Assembly: GCF_021654775.1 (NCBI RefSeq)
Contig: NZ_AP025343.1
Span: forward strand, 3,315,501-3,379,500
DNA: 64,000 nt
Source of the DNA: Paenibacillus azoreducens
GTDB taxonomy: Bacteria; Bacillota; Bacilli; Paenibacillales; Paenibacillaceae
Direction: 5' to 3'
The position numbers and the translations under genes are program-made. How positions within the stretch are numbered: position 1 is the stretch's first letter; each line of letters opens with the position of its first letter. This document shows, one piece after another, positions 1 through 7,860 of the stretch. The notes beneath the pieces are model-generated. The model saw only the letters and a program-made list of their open reading frames with translations. It ran no database searches and was not told the DNA's origin.

Positions 1-62
1 ACACAGTGCGCATATAGTCAACATATATGTATAAAAAGTAAAACAATATTCGTGCCTGACTC

Positions 63-91
63 TTGACAAAGCGTTTCCCGATTATGATAAT
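63..91 (+). promoter_or_regulatory. Sigma-A-type promoter upstream of the insertion sequence
   Basis: TTGACA (63-68), a 17-base spacer and GATAAT (86-91) make a good housekeeping promoter. No gene follows before the insertion sequence at 231, so its original target may be the globin gene beyond the element (inference). The remaining bases up to 230 hold no reading frame I can support. Confidence 0.6.
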
Positions 92-230
92 TAATATACA
101 TTTATGTTTACTAATTCGATTTAATCGGCAAGTGGCGAGAACCATATGATTTGATACACCCATAAGAAAAATGCCTATCGACGCACTTCTTAGAAGCGGG
201 GACCGCGTTTAGTGGTAATTTTTCTTAATA

Positions 231-1589
231 ACTGTACATGCCAATAAACACTTCAAGAAATTGTAAATTCAAAAAAGCTGACAGTATCCCTATGCAGCTC
301 TAAGCTGTGTTTGAATTTGAGCGAGAGCTACTCCGGATAGAGCTTGTTTATAGACATACTCAATCCAATGTTGCTTTTTTTCTCGTCGATATTGGTGCAA
401 TCCATCCAAAAGATTGCCCTGACCGCTGTAAATGCAGCACATCGAAACAAAAGATAGCAGCGCCCAGTAGCGATCGATCGCTTTCGTAGATCGAACCTGA
501 TATCGATCCAAGCCGAGGTGGACCTTCGCCGCTCGAAAATACGTTTCAATCGACCATCGCTTGCTGTAATAGCTCAGAATTTGCTTGTTGGTTAGAGAAA
601 CATCTGTACTTAGAAAAGCTTTTACTTGCTTTGGGTTCAGTTCTTCTCCTTCTTTCCAGCAGAAAAGAACGACTCCATTATCCAGCAAATTGAGCTTTCC
701 TTCGTATCGATAAACGCGATAAGAGTCTACTCCGATGGTCACGAGATCGGTATCAGACTTCGAAATAAACGAAGCAAATTCTTTAATGGATTGGCGAATC
801 CCTTGGGGGTAAATGATGCGATTGGTCTTCAGACCACTAATGACATGGAATCCTTGCTCGCTACTCACCTGAAGAACAGAGGCTGAAGGATACCACGAGT
901 CCATTAATACGTACGTAGGGTGATGAGACCTGGGCACTTGCCGAATCATGTCACAAACCAGATCAATCTTGCTCTTGCTTTTGGATTCATAACGTTCTGT
1001 TGCAAAAGGATATACGACATCACCCGCCCGAAGCATGGCTTCCACTACAGCATGACCATAGACCTTCTTGCCCTTGAGATGAGAGTGGTGAAAGGCTGAT
1101 CCCTGGATCGAGTCAACCGCCTGTGACGAAGGTTTGGTTTTTTCACACACCGTATCATCTACGAGGACAAAGATCGGACTGTTATTGTGTTTGGCGCTGA
1201 ATTTGACTTGCTGATAGGCGATATTACGTACGATGTCCTTCAGGAACTGTTCATCCCACTTCCCATGGGATAAAAAATGGCTTAAGCTTCTGCGATCCCG
1301 ATGGTGCAAGCTTTCACGATGTATGTCTGTTAAGGTACCTGTAAATCCAGATGACAACATGCCATCTACAAAGTGAGTGATGTGACTCATTACAGATTTG
1401 GAAAAATACAACGGGAGTTTCCATTGCCGAAAGATATTGTACCAATTGCGATGCTGTGTTAACGTATACGTATGAGACATTTCTTGTTCTCCTCTGCGTA
1501 GAGTGGTTGGTCGCACTTCTATTTTACACAGAGAGAATCAAGGATGTCTCTTTTTACATTTCATTACAGTGAATTTTGGCATGTACAGT
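231..1589 (-). mobile_element. Complete insertion sequence, IS4/IS701-like, about 1.36 kb
   Basis: The ends are a perfect 14-bp inverted repeat, ACTGTACATGCCAA at 231-244 and its complement at 1576-1589. The match continues imperfectly for about 17 more bases inward. A direct repeat TAATA flanks the element on both sides (226-230 and 1590-1594) and is the likely target duplication. One transposase gene on the minus strand fills the interior. Matching ends, the duplication and an open transposase frame suggest a recent and possibly active insertion. IS4 versus IS701 placement is by motif only. Confidence 0.88.
290..1480 (-). CDS. DDE transposase, IS4/IS701-like
   Basis: This is the transposase of the surrounding element and should catalyse cut-and-paste movement by an RNase H-fold DDE domain. 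The first Asp lies in VLVDDTVCEK, the second in YVLMDSWYPS, and the last catalytic region YSKRWSIETYFRAAK fits the YREK signature (Tyr-2-Arg-3-Glu-6-Lys) of IS4-like enzymes. The start chosen is the ATG at 1480, about 8 bases after an AGAGGAGA ribosome site; an in-frame ATG at 1516 has no such site. The frame is about 396 residues and uninterrupted, the usual size for the group. Confidence 0.9.
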   Translation of the reverse strand: MSHTYTLTQHRNWYNIFRQWKLPLYFSKSVMSHITHFVDGMLSSGFTGTLTDIHRESLHHRDRRSLSHFLSHGKWDEQFLKDIVRNIAYQQVKFSAKHNNSPIFVLVDDTVCEKTKPSSQAVDSIQGSAFHHSHLKGKKVYGHAVVEAMLRAGDVVYPFATERYESKSKSKIDLVCDMIRQVPRSHHPTYVLMDSWYPSASVLQVSSEQGFHVISGLKTNRIIYPQGIRQSIKEFASFISKSDTDLVTIGVDSYRVYRYEGKLNLLDNGVVLFCWKEGEELNPKQVKAFLSTDVSLTNKQILSYYSKRWSIETYFRAAKVHLGLDRYQVRSTKAIDRYWALLSFVSMCCIYSGQGNLLDGLHQYRREKKQHWIEYVYKQALSGVALAQIQTQLRAA

Positions 1590-1602
1590 TAATAAGCTTA
1601 TT

Positions 1603-1661
1603 GGGGTCCCCGCAAAGTATTTGGAATAAGCATCGAAGCATAGGTTCCACTTTGTGGGGTT
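1603..1661 (+). repeat. Terminator-like palindromic repeat, copy 1
   Basis: CCCCGCAAAG near the left end pairs with CTTTGTGGGG near the right end, giving a stem around a loop of about 30 bases that contains TTTGGAATAAGCATCGAAGC. A T-rich tail follows. The same unit occurs at 3014-3076, and its left half occurs inverted at 10535-10573. It lies 13 bases outside the right end of the insertion sequence and is not part of it. Confidence 0.8.
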
Positions 1662-1765
1662 ATTTTGCGATTATAGAATACTTAGGCTCCGCTTAAAACA
1701 TATAATTTCTATAATCTTAAATATGAACAGACGCTTTTTGAGATGGAAGGAGGCTTGTTTTTTCA

Positions 1766-2212
1766 TTGAAACCAGAACATAATCCGAATGCCGGAACGAA
1801 CCAGGGGGAGCGCCGCGCAGAACGGGCAACGTCATATTACGAGCAAGCGGGAGGGGCTCCCACCATGCGCAAACTTGTCGAAGCATTTTATCCGAGAGTT
1901 GTTGAGCATCCGCTGCTGGCACCTTTGTTTCCCGAGGATATTCATCCGGTGATGGATAAGCAGGAGATGTTTTTGACCCAATATTTTGGCGGCCCTCAGC
2001 TTTACACGATGAAGGAAGGGCATCCCCGCATGAGAGCCAGACATATACGGTTTCCGATCACCCCTGACCGGGCGACGGCATGGCTGAGCTGTATGCAGCA
2101 GGCGATGGATGAGGTCATCGATGACAAAATGCTGCGCGAGCAAATGATGGAGCGTCTGGCCATGACCGCCTATTTCTTTGTGAATACGGATGAACAGGAA
2201 GCCGACTATTAA
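1766..2212 (+). CDS. Truncated haemoglobin, group II (YjbI-like)
   Basis: A 148-residue protein whose residues about 24-140 match group II truncated globins, cytoplasmic haem proteins that bind O2 or NO and are usually linked to oxygen or nitrosative stress. Family marks are FYPRV near residue 41, PLFPEDI near 54, FGGPQLY near 74, the likely proximal histidine in RARHIRFPIT (about 93) and the conserved tryptophan in ATAWLSC (about 106). The start is TTG, preceded by AAGGAGG at 1746-1752. The first 22 residues are polar and probably disordered. The gene follows the insertion sequence and repeat copy 1 closely, so its transcription may have been altered. Confidence 0.88.
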   Translation: MKPEHNPNAGTNQGERRAERATSYYEQAGGAPTMRKLVEAFYPRVVEHPLLAPLFPEDIHPVMDKQEMFLTQYFGGPQLYTMKEGHPRMRARHIRFPITPDRATAWLSCMQQAMDEVIDDKMLREQMMERLAMTAYFFVNTDEQEADY

Positions 2213-2377
2213 TAGAGCTGACAGTACGGATAGTACATTCAAGCTGCAATTTGACGGAAAAAGGGAAACGAGTGCGATTATAACATCCTGACTTCTATAT
2301 GGAACATTACCGCTGAAGGAACTCCCGTTTGCCGGCAAAATAAAGCGAAACTAACGAAAAAAAAGGAGACTGCCTTC

Positions 2378-2920
2378 ATGAAGCTGGTTGGTATATCAGG
2401 GGCGATCATTGGAACCAAAACCGCCATTGTCGTCAATAAAGTATTGGAAGAAGTAAAGAAGCTTGATCCGGAAATCGAAACCGAACTGCTGGATATGAAG
2501 GAATATGATGTCCAGTTTTGTGACGGACGCGATCCATCCGCTTACACCGGAGATACCAAGAAAGTGATCGACAGCGTTATCTCCAGCGATTTTTGCCTTA
2601 TCGGCACACCGATCTATCAAGCCTCTATGTCGGGCGTACTTAAAAATTTATTTGATCTCATTCCGCCATCGGCACTGCAGCAAAAGGTGATTGGATTCGT
2701 AGCGACGGGGGGGACTTACCAGCATTATCTCGTGATCGAAAATCAGCTCAAGCCGATCGCAGGCTTTTTCCGGTCCTATGTGGCCCCGGGTTATGTATAT
2801 GTGCATGATGATCATTTTAACGAGTTCAGAGAAATTATCGATCCCGATGTGCTGGAAAGGATTGAGAGGCTTGCTTCAGAGCTTGTATTTATGCAAAAAC
2901 GTCTGAAGACTGAGGCATAA
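2378..2920 (+). CDS. NADPH-dependent FMN reductase family protein
   Basis: A 180-residue flavodoxin-fold protein of the FMN_red (SsuE/azobenzene reductase-like) family, expected to reduce free or bound FMN with NAD(P)H in the cytoplasm. The N-terminal KLVGISGAIIGTKTA is the phosphate-binding beta-alpha turn; GTPIYQASMSGVLKNLFDL (about 77-95) and GFVATGGTYQHY are the other flavin-contacting loops. AAAAGGAGAC precedes the ATG. The gene lies 165 bases after the globin and ends at its own terminator. A reductase for the globin is an attractive partner role, but this is inference. The substrate cannot be told from sequence. Confidence 0.85.
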   Translation: MKLVGISGAIIGTKTAIVVNKVLEEVKKLDPEIETELLDMKEYDVQFCDGRDPSAYTGDTKKVIDSVISSDFCLIGTPIYQASMSGVLKNLFDLIPPSALQQKVIGFVATGGTYQHYLVIENQLKPIAGFFRSYVAPGYVYVHDDHFNEFREIIDPDVLERIERLASELVFMQKRLKTEA

Positions 2921-2947
2921 GACTAGCTACATAGTTTGGGTTAACAT

Positions 2948-2991
2948 GACAAATGGCCTGATCTAACTTTAGATCGGGTCTTTTTTTGTCA
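2948..2991 (+). terminator. Rho-independent terminator after the FMN reductase
   Basis: GCCTGATCT and AGATCGGGT pair around a 6-base loop and are followed by seven T. Outer TGACAAA and TTTTTGTCA extend the pairing. Confidence 0.85.
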
Positions 2992-3013
2992 TGATAGAAT
3001 TTATAGGTTTTTA

Positions 3014-3076
3014 GGGTCCCCGCAAAGGATTTGGAATAAGCATCGAAGCGCATGCTCCACTTTGTGGGGTTTTTTG
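3014..3076 (+). repeat. Terminator-like palindromic repeat, copy 2
   Basis: Nearly identical to copy 1 at 1603. The CCCCGCAAAG/CTTTGTGGGG stem is followed by six T, so this copy has the form of an intrinsic terminator. Copies 1 and 2 are in the same orientation and bracket the globin and FMN reductase genes. Confidence 0.8.
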
Positions 3077-3213
3077 TCGTATAATGATATGGTATGTTAA
3101 TAGAATAGTAGATTTTAGTCGATATTTGTAGATTTATGCATGAATCGAAAAGACGTAGGTTATGAAGTGATTTTCACATGAAGCAATTTTCATCGGAGAG
3201 AGGGGAACCGCAT

Positions 3214-4182
3214 ATGCGTAAAAAATACGCGGCCACTTTTATCGTGGCTGTATTGATTGTTGGGGGAGGCCTTTTTGCATGGGGGCAAAACCATGCCTCA
3301 GACGCAGGGAGTACAGTGGTAGAGAAGGCGCCAGTGTTGTCGCAGCAAAAGCAAAATCAGGAAAAACAAGCCGCTCAACAAGATCGGAAGACGGCGGCAG
3401 CATCCGACACAAAAACGCAGAAACCATCCCAGAGCACAAACGGTAAGGCCGTTTCATCCGGACAAGCTGTCAATAGCAAGACGTCTGTTCATCAGTCTTC
3501 GGGAGACAAGTCAAGCGAGAGCGCTGCTAAAGGATCGAGTAAGACTGGCGGCAAAAATAATTTTATCAACACATACAGTGTGGAACATGTGGTATCCAAT
3601 CCGGAAAGCATCGCGGTGCTGGTGAATAAAACCTACCGGCTTCCCGCAGGTTATGTGCCATCCGATCTGGTGTATCCTAATGTTCCTTTCACTTTTTCCG
3701 AGAAGCTTGAGAAACGCAAAATGCGCAGGGAAGCGGCGGTTGCCCTCGAGAAGATGTTTGCAGCCGCGAAAAAGGATGGGATAAGCCTGGCGGGAGTGTC
3801 CGGATACCGTTCGGAATCCCGGCAAACGACATTGTACAACAACTATGCCAAAAAGGACGGAGTAAAAGCTGCCGATACGTACAGCGCCCGTTCGGGACAC
3901 AGCGAGCATCAAACCGGTCTGGCGATCGACGTGTCGGGAATCACTGGCAAATGCGCGGCACAAAGCTGTTTTTCAGGTACCAAGGAAGCCAAATGGCTGG
4001 CCGAACATGCGCAAGAATACGGATTTATCATCCGGTATCCGGAAGGCAAGGATGCGATTACCGGTTACAAATACGAGCCATGGCATATCCGGTATGTGGG
4101 AACGAAGCTTGCTGACGAGGTCACCAGCCGCTACATGACCCTGGAGCAGTATTTCGGCAGCTCAGTCCCTGTATCCAAGTAA
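3214..4182 (+). CDS. D-alanyl-D-alanine carboxypeptidase, VanY/M15B family
   Basis: A 322-residue membrane-anchored peptidoglycan peptidase expected to trim the terminal D-Ala of stem peptides outside the cell. Residues about 5-24 are a signal anchor, followed by about 90 residues rich in Gln, Lys and Ser that act as a linker. The C-terminal half carries the zinc motifs SGHSEHQTGLAIDV and EPWHIRYV, and GVSGYRS. The ATG at 3214 follows GAGAGAGGGGAA; the in-frame ATG at 3178 lacks a ribosome site and would place charged residues before the membrane segment. The gene appears monocistronic and ends at a hairpin terminator. Confidence 0.9.
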   Translation: MRKKYAATFIVAVLIVGGGLFAWGQNHASDAGSTVVEKAPVLSQQKQNQEKQAAQQDRKTAAASDTKTQKPSQSTNGKAVSSGQAVNSKTSVHQSSGDKSSESAAKGSSKTGGKNNFINTYSVEHVVSNPESIAVLVNKTYRLPAGYVPSDLVYPNVPFTFSEKLEKRKMRREAAVALEKMFAAAKKDGISLAGVSGYRSESRQTTLYNNYAKKDGVKAADTYSARSGHSEHQTGLAIDVSGITGKCAAQSCFSGTKEAKWLAEHAQEYGFIIRYPEGKDAITGYKYEPWHIRYVGTKLADEVTSRYMTLEQYFGSSVPVSK

Positions 4183-4217
4183 AGCTGATAGAGATATTAT
4201 ATAAAAGCTGCTATTGG

Positions 4218-4270
4218 CAGGATATTCGGCCATTCCTTTGGGGCGTGACTGATATCCTGCTCTTTGCTTT
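4218..4270 (+). terminator. Terminator after the carboxypeptidase gene
   Basis: GCAGGATAT pairs with ATATCCTGC across a long loop and is followed by TCTTTGCTTT. Confidence 0.65.
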
Positions 4271-4411
4271 GTCATAAGGGAATCATGTGTTTTAAGGTCA
4301 TGGCATGATGTGCTTTAATCGTTTGCCTTTTTCATCAAAGGGGTTTACGATTTAATATGGTAGTTTATACTTAAGAGCATTCATTATATCCATGAAAGGT
4401 TGGGCGAATAA

Positions 4412-5461
4412 ATGGATTCCGAATTCGATATCAAATTAACTTCCCTATCCAGCAAAGGAGGCTGCGGATGCAAGATCGGTCCGGCGGACTTGAGTCAAGT
4501 CCTGCGCGATCTGCCGCCTGCGGAACCGAATCCGAATCTGCTGGTCGGCCTCGATACAAGCGATGATGCGGGGGTGTACAAGCTGAATGATGAGCTGGCC
4601 CTGGTGCAAACGCTGGATTTCTTTACTCCGATCGTCGATGATCCGTATTCCTTCGGCCAAATTGCCGCAGCGAATGCAATCAGCGACATTTACGCCATGG
4701 GCGCGAAGCCGTTGACGGTATTAAATATTGTTGCATTTCCGATTTCAACCTTGGATAAGCGGATCCTTACCGCAATCTTGCGCGGAGCGGCCGATAAAGT
4801 GAAGGAAGCCGGCGCCACGCTGGTAGGCGGGCATTCCATCGACGACAAAGAACCGAAGTTCGGTTTAGCGGTCACGGGTCTTGTCCATCCTGATAAAGTG
4901 CGGAGCAATGCGGGCGCCAAAGTCGGGGACAAAATCATTCTCACGAAACCGATTGGCGTCGGCATCATGACGACTTCCATCAAAAAGGGCCAGCTTTCGC
5001 CTGAAGAAATCACCCGTGTCACTCAGGTCATGTCCACCTTGAATAAAAAAGCGGCTGAAGTGATGGAGGCATATGACGTGCATGCCTGCACCGATGTAAC
5101 CGGATTTGGCCTCATGGGCCATTCGCTTGAAATGGCGAAAGGAAGCGGCGTGGAAATCCGCATCCGCAAGGATGACGTTCCTGTTCTTCCGCGCGTGCGC
5201 GAATTGGCCGAGCAAGGCTTTGTGCCGGGCGGTTCCAAAAACAATTACGCCCATGTGAAAGACGACGTCCGTTTTCCGGAACAAATGGATCAAATCGATC
5301 GTTATATTCTGTGCGATGCGGTGACTTCCGGCGGCCTGTTGATTTCGGTTGGCGCGGATGAAGCGGATGCATTGCTGCAGGAATTGGTGACTTCCGGCGT
5401 CGAAGCCAAAATGATTGGCGAGGTAACCGCAGGCACAACCGGACAAATTGTAATCGAATAA
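4412..5461 (+). CDS. selD: Selenide, water dikinase
   Basis: SelD makes selenophosphate from selenide and ATP, the selenium donor for selenoproteins and for 2-selenouridine in tRNA. The 349-residue length is normal. The active-site loop is KGGCGCKIGP, with Cys18 and Lys21 matching the catalytic Cys17 and Lys20 of the E. coli enzyme; it uses Cys, not selenocysteine. GLDTSDDAGVY and the glycine-rich ATLVGGHS segment fit the ATP and metal sites of the AIR-synthase fold. The stop codon lies 10 bases before mnmH, so the two are cotranscribed. No selA, selB or selC is in the window, so the visible partner is tRNA modification. Confidence 0.95.
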   Translation: MDSEFDIKLTSLSSKGGCGCKIGPADLSQVLRDLPPAEPNPNLLVGLDTSDDAGVYKLNDELALVQTLDFFTPIVDDPYSFGQIAAANAISDIYAMGAKPLTVLNIVAFPISTLDKRILTAILRGAADKVKEAGATLVGGHSIDDKEPKFGLAVTGLVHPDKVRSNAGAKVGDKIILTKPIGVGIMTTSIKKGQLSPEEITRVTQVMSTLNKKAAEVMEAYDVHACTDVTGFGLMGHSLEMAKGSGVEIRIRKDDVPVLPRVRELAEQGFVPGGSKNNYAHVKDDVRFPEQMDQIDRYILCDAVTSGGLLISVGADEADALLQELVTSGVEAKMIGEVTAGTTGQIVIE

Positions 5462-5471
5462 GGGGATTTAT

Positions 5472-6551
5472 ATGTTTCAGGACATTTCGATCGAGAAATT
5501 GAACGAACTTCGTGGTAAAAACGATATCACGGTAATCGATGTACGCTCGCCTTCCGAATTTGCGGATGCAACCATACCGGGGAGTATTAACATTCCTTTT
5601 TTTACGGATGAAGAACGGGCCGAAATCGGTACGATATACAAGCAGGTGAGCACGCAGACCGCCAAAGAGCGAGGCCTTGAAATCATGTCTGCCAAATTGC
5701 CCGCCTTTGTAAAAAGGTTTGCGGAGATTCCGGGCAATAAGGCTGTATTTTGCTGGCGGGGAGGCATGCGGAGCCGGACGACGGCCACTGTGCTGTCTTT
5801 GATGGGGATTCATGTTTACCGTCTTAACGGAGGCTATCGCGCTTTTCGGAGATGGGCAGTCGAGACGCTTGCCAATATGGATTTATCGCCGCGTGTTATT
5901 GTTTTGCATGGCAATACCGGCACAGGGAAAACGGAAATTTTAAAAAGATTAAAAGAAAAAGGATACCCGGTAATCGACCTGGAAGGTTTGGCCGGACACA
6001 GAGGTTCCATATTCGGCGGGATCGGGCTCAAAAGCCATAATCAGAAAACTTTTGATTCGCTGCTGCTGGAAGAAATTTTGCGTTACCGCACTGAGCCGTA
6101 TATTTTGATTGAAGCGGAGAGCAAGCGGATCGGGAAAGTGGTTTTGCCGGAGTTCCTGATTGAGAAAAAGGAGCAGGGGCCTCATATTTTGCTGGAGGCG
6201 CCAAAGGCGCTGCGGGTAGCGAATATTTTGATGGATTACCGACCTGAGGAACATGCGGAGAAGAGCCTGCAAGCTTTCCGGCAAATAAAGTCGCGTATTC
6301 ATGTGCCTATTGCCAAAGAAATCGAAGCAAGCATGTTAATGCAGCGTTATGACAGGGCTGTAGAGCTTTTGCTGGAATATTATTACGATCCGCGGTATGC
6401 GTATACATCCAGCATTTACGGGGATGATTTTGCCAAACATCCGATCAGGTTCGAAACCATGGACGAAGCCGTGGAAAAGGTGGAACAGCACATCAAGGAA
6501 TTGGTTCTAAAAGCAGGCATAGAAAGCAAGGTTCAAACCGGCATAGGTTGA
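5472..6551 (+). CDS. mnmH: tRNA 2-selenouridine synthase (YbbB/SelU)
   Basis: MnmH replaces sulfur of 2-thiouridine at wobble position 34 of Lys, Glu and Gln tRNAs with selenium from selenophosphate, going through a geranylated intermediate. The 359-residue protein has an N-terminal rhodanese domain with the active cysteine in FCWRGGMRS (Cys94) and a P-loop domain with LHGNTGTGKTE at about 145-155. AAGGGGATT precedes the ATG. It forms a two-gene unit with selD and ends at paired hairpins. Both domains look intact. Confidence 0.95.
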   Translation: MFQDISIEKLNELRGKNDITVIDVRSPSEFADATIPGSINIPFFTDEERAEIGTIYKQVSTQTAKERGLEIMSAKLPAFVKRFAEIPGNKAVFCWRGGMRSRTTATVLSLMGIHVYRLNGGYRAFRRWAVETLANMDLSPRVIVLHGNTGTGKTEILKRLKEKGYPVIDLEGLAGHRGSIFGGIGLKSHNQKTFDSLLLEEILRYRTEPYILIEAESKRIGKVVLPEFLIEKKEQGPHILLEAPKALRVANILMDYRPEEHAEKSLQAFRQIKSRIHVPIAKEIEASMLMQRYDRAVELLLEYYYDPRYAYTSSIYGDDFAKHPIRFETMDEAVEKVEQHIKELVLKAGIESKVQTGIG

Positions 6552-6594
6552 TCCTGCTGTTCAAATCCCTCTATTATTAATCGAGCAAATGAAA

Positions 6595-6650
6595 GGAGAG
6601 CCGGCGAGGCTCTCCTTATGCTGCCTGGGAATATTCCGGCAGCTTTTTTT
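6595..6650 (+). terminator. Double hairpin ending selD-mnmH
   Basis: GGAGAGCC/GGCTCTCC (6595-6615) is followed by a second stem, GCTGCC with GGCAGC (6620-6643), and seven T. The second T-run overlaps the stop codon of the convergent serine hydrolase gene, so it sits at a tail-to-tail junction. Confidence 0.8.
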
Positions 6651-7638
6651 AATTTTCGGCATTCGCTTTTTCCAATGCATCCACAATGACGCCTGCCAGC
6701 GTTGAGGTCAGCAAAGTTGAAACATTGCTAAGCACGATCACGACAGCGCCCTGTTCCAGCAGTTTCATAAAGGAGGCCGTATAGCCGTTAATGCCGCCGT
6801 GGTGGAATGCTATAGGCTGTCCGGACGATGTTTTTGAAATATTCCAGCCATAGCGGTAAGGATCGGGTTCCACTGCAAAAAGTTGGTTCAGCATTTCTCC
6901 GGACAATAGCTTGCCGCTATCAAGTGCGGAGTTTAGCAAATGCAAATCCTCAGCCGTAGAGACGATGCCGCCGGCCGAATAGGCATTGGACATATCGATA
7001 TATGAGGCGTTCTGCAGATCTCCTACGGGAGTGACTTCATAACCGCTAGCTTTATTTAACAGAATGGCATTCGAATCAAGTGTCGAATTTTGCATGCCTG
7101 CGGGGCTGAAAATTTTCTTATCCAAAAACTCCGCAAAAGATAACCCGCTTACGCTTTCAATGATCTTTCCGAGCAGAATATAGCCGGAATTCGAATAGCT
7201 GAATTTCTCGCCTGGCTTCGATTCGGCGGGGAGGGAGAAAATCCACTCTACCAGATCATCGACCGAATGCGATGCTAGGGATTTTAAAGCAAAATCAGGC
7301 TGCATCGTTATATTCCCGATTCCTGACGTGTGATTGAGCAGATGGGTAAGCGTGATTTCGCGGGTTCGCTCAGCAAATCCCGGAATATATTGATCCACGT
7401 TATCGCTCAGCCGGATCCGCTTTTCTTCGGACAGCATCAGAATGCCAAGCGCTGTAATCGATTTGGTAACCGAACCAATACGAAACTTGGTAGTGATCGT
7501 ATTTGGAACGCTCCATTCGAGATTAGCGAAGCCAAAAGCTTCTTGATACAAGATCCGTCCATGGCGCGATACTAGGACAGTTCCGTTAAAGTTTTCCGCA
7601 TGATCATTTAAAAAAGAATGTATGGTTGATTTCAACAT
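6649..7638 (-). CDS. Serine hydrolase, beta-lactamase class C/DD-peptidase-like
   Basis: A 329-residue protein of the beta-lactamase-fold serine hydrolase group. The nucleophile motif is SVTK (Ser56-Lys59), the second motif is YSN (148-150), and HHGG near residue 277 replaces the KTG box. There is no signal peptide, so it is probably cytoplasmic. Members hydrolyse esters, D-amino-acid peptides or unknown amides, and a beta-lactam role should not be assumed. AAAAGGAGCCTG lies upstream of the ATG. It stands alone and is convergent to mnmH. Confidence 0.85.
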   Translation of the reverse strand: MLKSTIHSFLNDHAENFNGTVLVSRHGRILYQEAFGFANLEWSVPNTITTKFRIGSVTKSITALGILMLSEEKRIRLSDNVDQYIPGFAERTREITLTHLLNHTSGIGNITMQPDFALKSLASHSVDDLVEWIFSLPAESKPGEKFSYSNSGYILLGKIIESVSGLSFAEFLDKKIFSPAGMQNSTLDSNAILLNKASGYEVTPVGDLQNASYIDMSNAYSAGGIVSTAEDLHLLNSALDSGKLLSGEMLNQLFAVEPDPYRYGWNISKTSSGQPIAFHHGGINGYTASFMKLLEQGAVVIVLSNVSTLLTSTLAGVIVDALEKANAEN

Positions 7639-7793
7639 CGTTTTTCAGGCTCCTTTTGTAATTGGAATATTTAGGCACCTGAAATCATATCTAAGGGCAA
7701 GATAAACAACCTCCTGAAAAAGCATTCAGCAGAATTTTTCTGCTTCTCTCCAATATAACAAATGTGATCATCAGGGTTCAAATCGACCACAAG

Positions 7794-7837
7794 ATAAAAA
7801 GAGAAACCTAACGTCTTGGATAAGACGAGGTTTCTCT
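7794..7837 (-). terminator. Terminator of the glycosyltransferase gene
   Basis: Read on the minus strand, AGAGAAACCTCGTCTT pairs with AAGACGTTAGGTTTCTCT and is followed by TTTTTAT. It lies just downstream of the minus-strand gene ending at 7861. Confidence 0.85.
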
Positions 7838-7860
7838 ATGGAGTTCTTAAATTGTTCGTT

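Noticed and set aside
170..225. AGAAGCGGGGACC upstream of the IS resembles the first block of a c-di-AMP (ydaO) riboswitch
   Set aside because: The later conserved blocks are missing both before and after the insertion sequence, so the match is too short to support.
5112..5813. Minus-strand frame of 233 codons opposite selD-mnmH
   Set aside because: Shadow frame across two well-recognised genes.
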